A stretch of 64,000 nt of DNA. Origin: Mesobacillus maritimus (GTDB lineage Bacteria > Bacillota > Bacilli > Bacillales > Cytobacillaceae). Shown here piece after piece: positions 35,829 to 43,787 of this stretch. Position 1 is the first letter of the stretch. Each line of letters starts with the position of its first letter. Made by a program: the position numbers and the translations under genes. The notes under the pieces are model-generated. The model was not told the DNA's origin. It did no database searches and saw only the letters and a list, made by a program, of their open reading frames with translations. The stretch lies in assembly GCF_023715205.1 (NCBI RefSeq), contig NZ_JAMBNR010000004.1:186001-250000 (forward strand), written 5' to 3'.

Positions 35829-36124
35829 ATGACCCTGATAATACCCTTATGTGAAAATATGAACAAGCGGTGAAATAAAACTCAATTAGCCTATCAGAGT
35901 GACAAAAGTCATCCTAGATATTCTTCCAAAAAACGTAAACTTAACTCGTAGGTTAGGAGAAGGTTCTTTATAAGGGTGTGGTGATAAGGGGGAAAGTTAA
36001 GTGCACTCTTCCTGCAATGCCTAAATCCTCTTAAGAACAAGAAAAGGTCGAACTATTAACAACATCTTTACGGAAACAATCATGAAAAAAGCGTTAATGA
36101 AATCTTATCCACTAGGAGGTCACC

Positions 36125-38104
36125 ATGATGATGAAGTATGAGCATCTATTTTCAAAAGGAAAAGTTGGCACGCTGGAGCTTAAAAATAGAGTAGTTATGA
36201 CTGCAATGGGAATTGGCTTAGCTAATCTAGACGGAACAGCCTCGGATGAAATTATTAAATATTATGAAGAACGTGCAAAGGGTGGCGTTGGATTGATTGT
36301 TACTGAAGTAACGAGAGTCAACGATGATCATGGAGTTGGGGGAACGCGTCAACTTTCTGTAACAAAAGACATTCATATTAAACCTTTAAGAAAATTAGTC
36401 GATACGGTCCATCAATATGGAACAAAGTTATTCCTTCAATTACACCATCCAGGAAGACAAACCGCTTCGGCTTTGATTGGGGATCAGCCTGTTGTGGCTC
36501 CAAGCGCAATTCCTTGTGGCGTCATGCAGCAAGAAACAAGAGAATTAACCACTGGGGAAATTGAGAGTTTGGTTCAAGATTTTGTGATTGGCGCAAAGCG
36601 AGCAAAAGCTGCTGGGGTGGATGGAATCCAACTTCATGCTGCACACGGTTATTTAATCACTCAGTTTCTAAGCCCTTATACGAATAAAAGAACTGATAAA
36701 TATGGTGGAAGCTTTGAAAATCGAATGAGGTTCCTTGCGGAAATTATCCTTGGGATTCGTGAAGAGTGTGGAGATTACCCGCTAACGGTTCGTTTAACGG
36801 TGGATGAATTTTTAAGTACAATCGGTGTTCAAGAAAAGGGTCTCGAGTTAGAAGAGGGAGTAAAAATTGTTCAAGCCATTGAGAAACTAGGAATTGATGC
36901 CATTGATGTAAGCTCTGGCAACTATGAAACGATGAATACAGTAGTTGAACCAACATCCTATCCTCAGGGGTGGAGAACACATTTATCTCAGGCAATAAAA
37001 GATGCAGTCAACATTCCTGTTATTGCAGCAAATGTCATCCGAAAGCCTGAGTTTGCAGAAGAACTGTTAGCAAACAATACAATTGATTTTGTGGGAATTG
37101 GTAGAGGATTACTTGCAGATCCAGAATGGGTCAATAAGGTAGCAAATGGCAGAGAAGCTGAAATACGCAATTGTATTTCTTGTTTACATTGCTTCGAATC
37201 GATCTTTGCAGGGCATGTGGAGTGTGCGGTTAATCCAAGAACAGCGCGAGAGCTTGAATATGATAACCTGAAACAAGATGGTGAAGGAAGAAGAGTTGCT
37301 GTCATTGGTGCAGGCCCTGCCGGAATGGAGAGTGCTAGAATCCTTGCGATGAGAGGATTCAAACCGGTTGTATTTGAAAAAGAATCAGAAGCTGGTGGAC
37401 AATTGCTTTTAGCTAATAAGCCGCCACAAAAAGAAAAAATTACTTGGTTAATTGATAATATGAAAAACCAGCTCCAAGCGCTTGGTGTTGAAATTCGATA
37501 CAACACCGAAGCTACTGTAGCAGAACTAAAGAAATTGGATCCATATGCGGTGTTTGTTGGAACGGGTGGAACTGCCCTTGTGCCTCCTATTAATGGGGTT
37601 GAGAATGAGCATGTCTACACAACTACGGAGATTTTAGAAGGATCAGTTGAGTTAAGAGACAAAGTGATTGCGGTAATTGGCTCTGGATTAACTGGTTTGG
37701 AAACGGCGGAGTTCCTTGCAGAAAAAGGCAATACAGTTACAGTAGTCGAAATGGCTGATAAAATTGCTCCAGGGGCTTATTTCCAGAATGTATTAGACCA
37801 ACTTGCCAAGCTTAACAAATTAGAAGTAGGCTTACTCCCTGGTCATAAATTACTGAAAATAGAGGATGATCGAATCATTCTAGAGCAAGTAGACAATCAA
37901 GAAGAACTTATTTTAACAGTAGATGCGGTCATTCTATCTTTAGGGGTAAAACCGAATACTGAGATCGTTGAACAATTACAAAATCAGTTCCCAAATGTTA
38001 AAGTAATCGGGGACGCAAAAGCTCCTAGAAAAATCGCTCAAGCAATTAGAGAAGGATTTGTAGAAGCTTATAATCTTGAAGTGAAAGAACCTGCACTTGT
38101 TTAA
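36125..38104 (+). CDS. Old-yellow-enzyme/2,4-dienoyl-CoA reductase-like flavoprotein
   Basis: 659 aa with the FadH/trimethylamine-dehydrogenase layout. An OYE TIM barrel covers residues 1-340 (FMN site; LQLHHPGRQ, HAAHGYLITQFLSPYTNKRT, DKYGGSFENRMRF). A 4Fe-4S motif follows, CISCLHCFESIF with a fourth Cys in GHVEC (about 350-370), then an NADH/FAD domain (AVIGAGPAGMESARILAMRG, AVIGSGLTGLETAEFLAEKG, LSLGVKPNTEIV). It could reduce 2,4-dienoyl-CoA in beta-oxidation of unsaturated fatty acids, or another enoate. AGGAGG before ATG. Confidence 0.88.
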   Translation: MMMKYEHLFSKGKVGTLELKNRVVMTAMGIGLANLDGTASDEIIKYYEERAKGGVGLIVTEVTRVNDDHGVGGTRQLSVTKDIHIKPLRKLVDTVHQYGTKLFLQLHHPGRQTASALIGDQPVVAPSAIPCGVMQQETRELTTGEIESLVQDFVIGAKRAKAAGVDGIQLHAAHGYLITQFLSPYTNKRTDKYGGSFENRMRFLAEIILGIREECGDYPLTVRLTVDEFLSTIGVQEKGLELEEGVKIVQAIEKLGIDAIDVSSGNYETMNTVVEPTSYPQGWRTHLSQAIKDAVNIPVIAANVIRKPEFAEELLANNTIDFVGIGRGLLADPEWVNKVANGREAEIRNCISCLHCFESIFAGHVECAVNPRTARELEYDNLKQDGEGRRVAVIGAGPAGMESARILAMRGFKPVVFEKESEAGGQLLLANKPPQKEKITWLIDNMKNQLQALGVEIRYNTEATVAELKKLDPYAVFVGTGGTALVPPINGVENEHVYTTTEILEGSVELRDKVIAVIGSGLTGLETAEFLAEKGNTVTVVEMADKIAPGAYFQNVLDQLAKLNKLEVGLLPGHKLLKIEDDRIILEQVDNQEELILTVDAVILSLGVKPNTEIVEQLQNQFPNVKVIGDAKAPRKIAQAIREGFVEAYNLEVKEPALV

Positions 38105-38119
38105 GCGATCGACTCCAAC

Positions 38120-38152
38120 AAAAAAGCCGGATACTCAGTATCCGGCTTTTTT
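38120..38152. terminator. Terminator after flavoprotein gene
   Basis: AAAAAAGCCGGATACT pairs with AGTATCCGGCTTTTTT, nearly loopless, works in both directions. Confidence 0.9.
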
Positions 38153-38175
38153 GTGTTAGTTGTTGTTGGAAGTTT

Positions 38176-38230
38176 TTTGGATGGTGCCTGGGAAGTTTTG
38201 GATGGTGCCAGGCACCATCCAAAACTTCCC
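38176..38230. repeat. GGTGCC/GGCACC hairpin repeat, compound copy
   Basis: GGGAAGTTTTGGATGGTGCC (38190-38209) is perfectly inverted at 38211-38230 around a single A. A direct partial duplicate (GGATGGTGCC at 38179-38188) precedes it. Same core as 9340 and 13591. Confidence 0.8.
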
Positions 38231-38323
38231 AGAAGAGTATAAAAGTTGTCATAGTTCTGCCAAACTTCTATGTTGGCAGGTGCTATAGTTAAATTAAGGC
38301 TGCAAATATAGGGAGGGAATGGC

Positions 38324-39439
38324 ATGAAAGCAACATTCATTACTTCGGTAGACCAAGTAAAACAGCTGTCTTCAGAGGAAAAGGAAAAGCTTCAACCAAT
38401 TACTGACCAATTTGTTTTTCGCTCGAATGATTATTATCTCAATTTAATAAATTGGGCGGACTCAATTGATACGATTCGTAAAATTATTATTCCTAACGAA
38501 GGCGAGCTAATGGAATACGGACATTGGGATGCAAGTGATGAGGAGACGAATTATGTTGTCCCTGGTTGCCAACATAAATATGGCCCGACTGCTTTATTAG
38601 TTGTATCGGAAATCTGCGGTGGCTATTGTCGTTTTTGTTTTAGGAAAAGATTGTTTATCCACAAAGAAAAAGAAGCGATGGTTAATCCTCAACCTGGTCT
38701 CGAATATATCCGACAGCATAAAGAAATCACAAATGTATTGTTAACAGGTGGAGATTCACTAATGCTTTCCACGAAAGTATTAAAATCGATTATTCAGCAA
38801 TTAAGAGAAATTGACCATGTAAAGATTATTCGTCTAGGCTCCAAGCTTCCAGTATATTATCCGATGCGCATCTACGAAGATGAAGCTCTCCTTGAATTAA
38901 TCCAGACTTATTCAACACCAGAAAAAAGAATTTATGTTATGGCCCATGTAAACCATCCAAATGAAATAACAAAAGAGGCGAAAAAAGGATTCGATACATT
39001 AATTAAGGCAGGGGCGATTGTCCTTAATCAAACCCCTGTATTAAAAGGAATTAATGATTCCCCCGAGGTATTGGCTGAATTACTGAACAAACTTACCTAT
39101 ACCGGCGTGAATCCTTATTATTTCTTTATTAATCGTCCTGTAGCTGGTAATTATGAATTTGTTTTGCCGCTGGAGCGAGTATATAACATTGTTGAACAAG
39201 CCAAATCCAAAACCTCTGGAATCGGAAAACGGGTCCGGTTAGTAATGAGTCACAGCTCCGGGAAAATTGAGATCTTAGCGATTAAGGATGGCAAAGCATA
39301 TTTAAAGTATCATCAATCAAAAGAAGGAAATTACGGCCAGGTTATGATTCTAGATTGTCCTGAGGATGCTGCATGGTTCGATGACCTACCAGGAAACGAG
39401 AACTATTGGAATAAGCAAAAAGTGAAGAATATGAACTAA
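38324..39439 (+). CDS. KamA-family radical SAM protein
   Basis: 371 aa, intermediate between lysine 2,3-aminomutase (about 416-470) and EpmB (342). Cys98, Cys102 and Cys105 (CGGYCRFC) bind the 4Fe-4S/SAM cluster. LLTGGDSLML and RLGSKLPVYYPMRI match the barrel, and Lys314 (SHSSGKIEIL) aligns with the PLP lysine. However, the two aspartates that hold lysine in the clostridial enzyme appear as Asn in FFINRPVAGNY and Ser in VMSHSSGK. The substrate is therefore probably not free lysine. No efp or epmA neighbour. Single gene with its own terminator. Confidence 0.85.
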   Translation: MKATFITSVDQVKQLSSEEKEKLQPITDQFVFRSNDYYLNLINWADSIDTIRKIIIPNEGELMEYGHWDASDEETNYVVPGCQHKYGPTALLVVSEICGGYCRFCFRKRLFIHKEKEAMVNPQPGLEYIRQHKEITNVLLTGGDSLMLSTKVLKSIIQQLREIDHVKIIRLGSKLPVYYPMRIYEDEALLELIQTYSTPEKRIYVMAHVNHPNEITKEAKKGFDTLIKAGAIVLNQTPVLKGINDSPEVLAELLNKLTYTGVNPYYFFINRPVAGNYEFVLPLERVYNIVEQAKSKTSGIGKRVRLVMSHSSGKIEILAIKDGKAYLKYHQSKEGNYGQVMILDCPEDAAWFDDLPGNENYWNKQKVKNMN

Positions 39440-39442
39440 ATG

Positions 39443-39483
39443 AAAAAGACATCCGTATCTTAACAGTGGCGGATGTCTTTTTT
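39443..39483 (+). terminator. Terminator after kamA-like gene
   Basis: AAAAAGACATCCG pairs with CGGATGTCTTTTTT. Confidence 0.85.
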
Positions 39484-39616
39484 CGTTAGGGAAAGATTTA
39501 TGTAGGGAAACTGGAAAATCTATTTGTAATAACTTTATTGGCTTAAGAACAACCACGGAATCGAGTAATTATAAGATAAAATGAAGTAGTACTTCTCTAT
39601 GTGTGACATCACGTTC

Positions 39617-39721
39617 ATGGAGCACAAAAAACAGAGGGAATCCATAAAACATCTGCATGAAGCGTTCTTGGGTGCAAAAAACAGAGGAAATCCCCAAAAC
39701 ATGCATCATGAAGTGTTCATA
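39617..39721 (+). repeat. Imperfect tandem repeat, about 50-bp unit
   Basis: Two units, each with GCACAAAAAACAGAGGGAAT-type starts (GTGCAAAAAACAGAGGAAAT in the second), followed by CC, AAAACAT and CATGAAG.GTTC. A partial third unit (CCCAAAAAACATCC) is near 39742. The region between 39484 and 39767 has no convincing gene; a 68-codon frame through the repeat has no ribosome site. Confidence 0.6.
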
Positions 39722-39767
39722 AACATCAGAACCCAAGACACCCAAAAAACATCCCTGCTATTTCGCA

Positions 39768-40115
39768 TCAAACAATACTCTTATGAGAGGAGTCATACGA
39801 GATGACTGGTACCATGGTATCAAAATAACTTTTAATCATTAACCATCGAGCAGGATAAGTTAAAATAAAATCGTTTAAAACCTTTTCTGAGTAATAAATA
39901 AAACAGTCTAACGGTGCATTTACTTTTTTTAAGTCATATAAAAGAGCGTGTAAGAGGGTGTAATGGTCATTAAGTTGGTAGGGGTTTAGTTTGACAATTT
40001 GAATTTTATGTTCATGAATATAATCTAACAAGGATTCCTCCTGTAATTGAACACTTTCTTCCTTCGATAAATCATTTAATTGGATTTGATCATTGATAAA
40101 ATAAATTCCACGCAC
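39768..40115 (-). CDS. Hypothetical protein, 115 aa
   Basis: I do not recognise this protein. It is soluble, with no signal peptide, acidic in the first third (INDQIQLNDLSKEESVQLQE) and more hydrophobic later (DCFIYYSEKVLNDFILTYPA). The GTG at 40115 is preferred because GGAG stands eight bases before it; the frame stays open to 40211 without a better site. It lies downstream of the C39 peptidase gene on the same strand, but a terminator stands between them. Confidence 0.5.
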   Translation of the reverse strand: MRGIYFINDQIQLNDLSKEESVQLQEESLLDYIHEHKIQIVKLNPYQLNDHYTLLHALLYDLKKVNAPLDCFIYYSEKVLNDFILTYPARWLMIKSYFDTMVPVISYDSSHKSIV

Positions 40116-40194
40116 AAATTCCACTCCAACCCTTTTTTTACTACTGTTATTGACGAGTTCTGCGTTTTTTATAAGGGATCTGTTCGCATTCCTA

Positions 40195-40228
40195 CAAAAA
40201 AATCCAAGCACGAGTAACGCACTTGGAT
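40195..40228 (-). terminator. Terminator of the C39 peptidase gene
   Basis: Minus strand: ATCCAAGTGCG...CGTGCTTGGAT followed by T6. It starts within the stop codon. Confidence 0.75.
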
Positions 40229-41064
40229 CAAATTTTTATAGTAATTGCTTGTTTTCCGATTTGCTCCCAACCGGAAATGAATTTTTTCCTAGGGAGTTTG
40301 CGGTTTTTAGACGTAAGTGGATCATTAATATAAACCGAATTTTGGTCATATCCTGTTACTAACACTGAATGCATTTTGTACGTAATTTTAAGTGGGCCAC
40401 TGCTTGTTTGCCATGTCTCCCATTTTGCTTCAGGGACCACATCATAGGTACTCGTCACGATAACCCAGACTGGGCGGTTTTGATCTAAATGGGTGATCAC
40501 TTCGTCAAAATCCTTCCCGGTAAAATCAATTACCTTTCCAGGAAGATATGATTCAGCAAGATCCTTGATAGGAGCATGGTATACACCTATCCCAGGCTTA
40601 GACATCGTTTGCATATTCCCCACAAAACCGTCATTTAAGTTTCCTCTTAGGCCGCTTTTCTCAAAGGGAACTTTTTTAACCTTGTTGGCCAAGGTCATTT
40701 TATCAACCTTTACTCCTGCATGATTCAAAAGCATCGCGAGGCTGGTTACTTCACAGCCCCTCGGCAATTCTGGATTTTGTCTAATAAACGGAGCATCAAT
40801 CATCACTTTTTGTTTTTCTGCTTTATCAGAAATCTTTGGAATTCCAAAAGGTGCATTTTTATTATCTAAAGTCTTAACTTGTTGTTTGTTATTCAGAATT
40901 TCCGGCGCTTTGACTTCGACAGCCGGTTTATTTATTTCAGCATCATGTTGAGGGTCGGCTGAAGCAGTTCCGCACCCCGTCATCATCCACAAAGCAAGGG
41001 TCCATTTTAGTGGAGTCGTATTGGACCAACGAAAAGGTTTAGCAGGCAATCTCATTTTGTTCAT
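40228..41064 (-). CDS. C39-like (papain-fold) peptidase, YvpB-like lipoprotein
   Basis: 278 aa. The N-terminus carries a hydrophobic stretch ending LWMMTGCG, a probable lipobox with Cys about 31, so the enzyme is likely anchored outside the membrane. A linker of about 60 residues leads to a Peptidase_C39_2 domain (about 90-278). Cys in PELPRGCEVTSLAMLLNHAG, His in YKMHSVLVTGYD and Asp in VYINDP form the expected catalytic set. B. subtilis YvpB is the nearest named relative; the substrate is unknown. AGGAG upstream of the ATG. Confidence 0.82.
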   Translation of the reverse strand: MNKMRLPAKPFRWSNTTPLKWTLALWMMTGCGTASADPQHDAEINKPAVEVKAPEILNNKQQVKTLDNKNAPFGIPKISDKAEKQKVMIDAPFIRQNPELPRGCEVTSLAMLLNHAGVKVDKMTLANKVKKVPFEKSGLRGNLNDGFVGNMQTMSKPGIGVYHAPIKDLAESYLPGKVIDFTGKDFDEVITHLDQNRPVWVIVTSTYDVVPEAKWETWQTSSGPLKITYKMHSVLVTGYDQNSVYINDPLTSKNRKLPRKKFISGWEQIGKQAITIKI

Positions 41065-41361
41065 ACCTGTTCAACTCCTAATGAGAGGTGTAGTTATGGT
41101 TTTCCCTCATCGGATTTTAAATATCTTAGCGGTTCAGACCCATATTTGGTGAAAGAATGGTTGGAAAAACAAAAGCTTCCCAAATAACTCTTGCAGCTAT
41201 GGGCTTTCCGGTGTATGTTTGATTATTGGGGAAATCGGGAAAGTTTGCTGTGGATAAGAAAAACTTTCAAAACAGTTTGTCAGCTAACAATTCCATCATT
41301 AACATATAATCCTGTAAAAAATAATCTATATAATAAAAGGAAAAATAAAGGAGCTTATAAA

Positions 41362-42021
41362 ATGAAGTATCGTTCGGCATTTGACATTATTGGACCTGTG
41401 ATGATTGGTCCATCTAGCTCTCATACTGCTGGTGCTGCACGGATTGGGAGAGTCGCACGTACGCTCTTTGAAAAGCAGCCTAAAAAAGTAATTATTTCTC
41501 TTTATGGGTCTTTTGCGAGTACGTATAAAGGCCATGGAACAGATCTTGCACTAGTCGCAGGTCTTTTAGACTTTGATACATTTGATGAACGGATCCCTAA
41601 TTCACTGAAAATAGCTATGGAACAAGGTATGGAAGTTATTTTTCAAACAGAATCAGCGGTACCTGATCATCCAAATACAGTAAAACTGCTGTTGATTGAT
41701 GGCGATTATGAAATGGAAATTACCGGCATCTCAATTGGTGGAGGAACGATTGAAATCACGGAGATTAACTCCTTCAAATTAAAGCTTTCAGGGGATCCAG
41801 CAATTCTAGTGATGCATCATGACCGCTTTGGGGTTATTTCTACGGTTACGTCCGTTTTAGCAAAGCATGAAATAAATATTGGTCATATGGAGGTTGCCAG
41901 GAAAGAAAAGGGCGATATGGCTATTATGGTTATTGAAGTGGACCAGAAAATTGATGAGAAAGTCATCAAGGAGCTAAAAGATCTTACGCATGTTAAACGA
42001 GTTATTCGGATGGTTGAATAA
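41362..42021 (+). CDS. sdaAB: L-serine dehydratase beta subunit
   Basis: 219 aa. Residues 1-140 are the beta domain with the SSSHTAGAARIGR signature (MIGPSSSHTAGAARI), GHGTDLALVAGLL and SIGGGTIEITEI. Residues 145-219 are an ACT domain (VMHHDRFGVISTVTSVLAKH). With SdaAA it forms the 4Fe-4S enzyme that deaminates L-serine to pyruvate. The ATG at 41362 has AAAGGAG before it; the longer upstream frame is not part of the family. The alpha subunit gene follows 38 bp later. Confidence 0.95.
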   Translation: MKYRSAFDIIGPVMIGPSSSHTAGAARIGRVARTLFEKQPKKVIISLYGSFASTYKGHGTDLALVAGLLDFDTFDERIPNSLKIAMEQGMEVIFQTESAVPDHPNTVKLLLIDGDYEMEITGISIGGGTIEITEINSFKLKLSGDPAILVMHHDRFGVISTVTSVLAKHEINIGHMEVARKEKGDMAIMVIEVDQKIDEKVIKELKDLTHVKRVIRMVE

Positions 42022-42059
42022 TTGGGGAAAAGAAAAATAGGGAACCAGGAGGACAAGCA

Positions 42060-42959
42060 ATGTTTCGAAATGTAGCGGAACTTGTTGGATTGGCAGAAAA
42101 GCATCAGGTGAAAATTGCAGAGATTATGATTCGCCAAGAGGTTGAAGTCTCAGGGCTTTCACGCGAAGAAATTCTGCAAAAGATGGATAACAATTTAACA
42201 GTAATGGAAAATGCAGTAGAGCGTGGTTTGAATGGGGTAAAATCGCAAACAGGCCTTACAGGAGGAGATGCGGTTTTATTACAAAATTACATCAGCAGTG
42301 GAAAGGCTTTGTCGGGACCGCTCTTATTAGACGCTGTTAGTAAAGCAATGGCTACTAATGAAGTGAATGCAGCCATGGGGATTATCTGTGCCACTCCTAC
42401 AGCAGGTTCAGCTGGGGTTGTCCCAGGCACACTATTTGCAGTGAAAAATAAACTCAATCCTAGCAGAGAAGAAATGATTGAGTATTTGTTTACAGCCGCC
42501 GCATTTGGGTTTGTTGTTGCAAACAATGCTTCAATATCTGGTGCAGCTGGCGGATGTCAAGCAGAGGTTGGCTCTGCAGCCGGGATGGCAGCAGCAGCGA
42601 TTGTAGAGATGGCAGGTGGGACACCTCAGCAAGCAGCTGAAGCAATGGCGATTACGTTAAAAAATATGCTTGGTTTAGTTTGCGACCCAGTCGCTGGTCT
42701 TGTTGAAGTTCCTTGTGTCAAACGAAATGCTATGGGTGCTTCTAATGCACTCACTGCAGCGGATATGGCGCTAGCGGGGATTAAAAGTAGAATTCCCTGC
42801 GATGAAGTGATTGGTGCTATGTACGCCATTGGTCAGACGATGCCGTCCGCATTACGAGAAACCGCTGGTGGTGGTCTGGCAGCAACACCTACCGGTAGAA
42901 GGCTGGAAGCTGAAATCTTTGGTGAACCAAAGCCAAGGTTAAAAGATTACTTAGCCTAA
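42060..42959 (+). CDS. sdaAA: L-serine dehydratase alpha subunit
   Basis: 299 aa, full length. It includes GGDAVLLQNYISSGKALSGP, MGIICATPTAGSAGVVPGTL, NASISGAAGGCQAEVGSAAG (an Fe-S cysteine region), CDPVAGLVEVPCVKRNAMGA and the C-terminal SALRETAGGGLAATPTGRRL. It works with sdaAB directly upstream. A truncated near-copy of its C-terminal part lies at 7561-7935. Confidence 0.95.
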   Translation: MFRNVAELVGLAEKHQVKIAEIMIRQEVEVSGLSREEILQKMDNNLTVMENAVERGLNGVKSQTGLTGGDAVLLQNYISSGKALSGPLLLDAVSKAMATNEVNAAMGIICATPTAGSAGVVPGTLFAVKNKLNPSREEMIEYLFTAAAFGFVVANNASISGAAGGCQAEVGSAAGMAAAAIVEMAGGTPQQAAEAMAITLKNMLGLVCDPVAGLVEVPCVKRNAMGASNALTAADMALAGIKSRIPCDEVIGAMYAIGQTMPSALRETAGGGLAATPTGRRLEAEIFGEPKPRLKDYLA

Positions 42960-42970
42960 AACAAAGGAAT

Positions 42971-43015
42971 CACACCAAACGTCTTTCGACACACTCTTAG
43001 ATGGTGTGTTTTTTT
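42971..43015 (+). terminator. sdaAB-sdaAA terminator
   Basis: CACACCA pairs with TGGTGTG across a 24-nt loop, then T7. The stretch 43016-43494 shows no gene. Confidence 0.65.
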
Positions 43016-43494
43016 GTTTGAAGTATGATGGCTAGGAAATAAAAAATTAACAGCTAACATAAAGAAAAGTGGAGGCCCTTACTCACATAAAGGAAGTTAG
43101 GGATCTCCACTGAAAATTAAGTTTCTAGCCGCTAGAACGAAATACCCTGCTCTTGTTAATAACTGTCTGTGAGTTTCTTATTACAGGTTCTTTTCTCAAA
43201 CTGTGATGCTATTAATTAAAAATACGACTGAATGAGCTAGGTATTACCAAAAAAAGTCTCATCCAAGAGAAAAGAGCTTGCTAACATAATTTGCAGCCTA
43301 CAAAATGACGGTTACTGCGTTAAAATTGGCATTAAGATTTTAACAACAAGCTTTACGAAAATAGACTTTTTTTAAAAATTGTCATGTTCCAATTAGATAC
43401 CTAAATTTATGTTCGCTATAATGAAAGTAGGAATGCAATTAGTAAGAAGGTGACTATATTGATCATTTCTACAATAATCCTGAATATAAATAAC

Positions 43495-43644
43495 TCAGTG
43501 TTTACGTCCATGTTCCATAAAGGCAATTCTTCTTAAAGTCGAACTTGAAAAGTAAGGTGAGTTTTTCACTCTTTTATGGATCTTATCGAATTCTGCACCT
43601 TTCAATATATTTTTTTCGTCCGCATTTAAATGCATTTCATCCAT
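43495..43644 (-). CDS. Possible small protein gene, 49 aa
   Basis: A continuous frame starting MDEMHLNADEKNILKGAEFD and ending RRIAFMEHGRKH, with AAAGGGGG about ten bases before the ATG. The codon use is ordinary for the window. The product is soluble, basic and His/Lys-rich at its end, and has no membrane segment. I do not recognise it. It lies in a gap of more than 800 bp between the sdaAA terminator and the Ca-ATPase, divergent from the latter. Confidence 0.5.
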   Translation of the reverse strand: MDEMHLNADEKNILKGAEFDKIHKRVKNSPYFSSSTLRRIAFMEHGRKH

Positions 43645-43787
43645 CCGAAAATAACCCCCTTTCATCTAGATTTCCCAAATAAGATGGTTTTACCTGAAAA
43701 CATGATAAAAAAACTACTTAATTGTGATACTAAAATAGACGATAAATGTTCTTCAATTGGAGATTGGGCTTTGGAAGGAGAATGATA

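Noticed and set aside
39617-39760. CRISPR array
   Set aside because: Only two diverged direct units, no spacer pattern and no cas genes in the window.
39599-39805. 68-codon frame through the tandem repeat
   Set aside because: No ribosome site, and it exists only because the repeat lacks stops.
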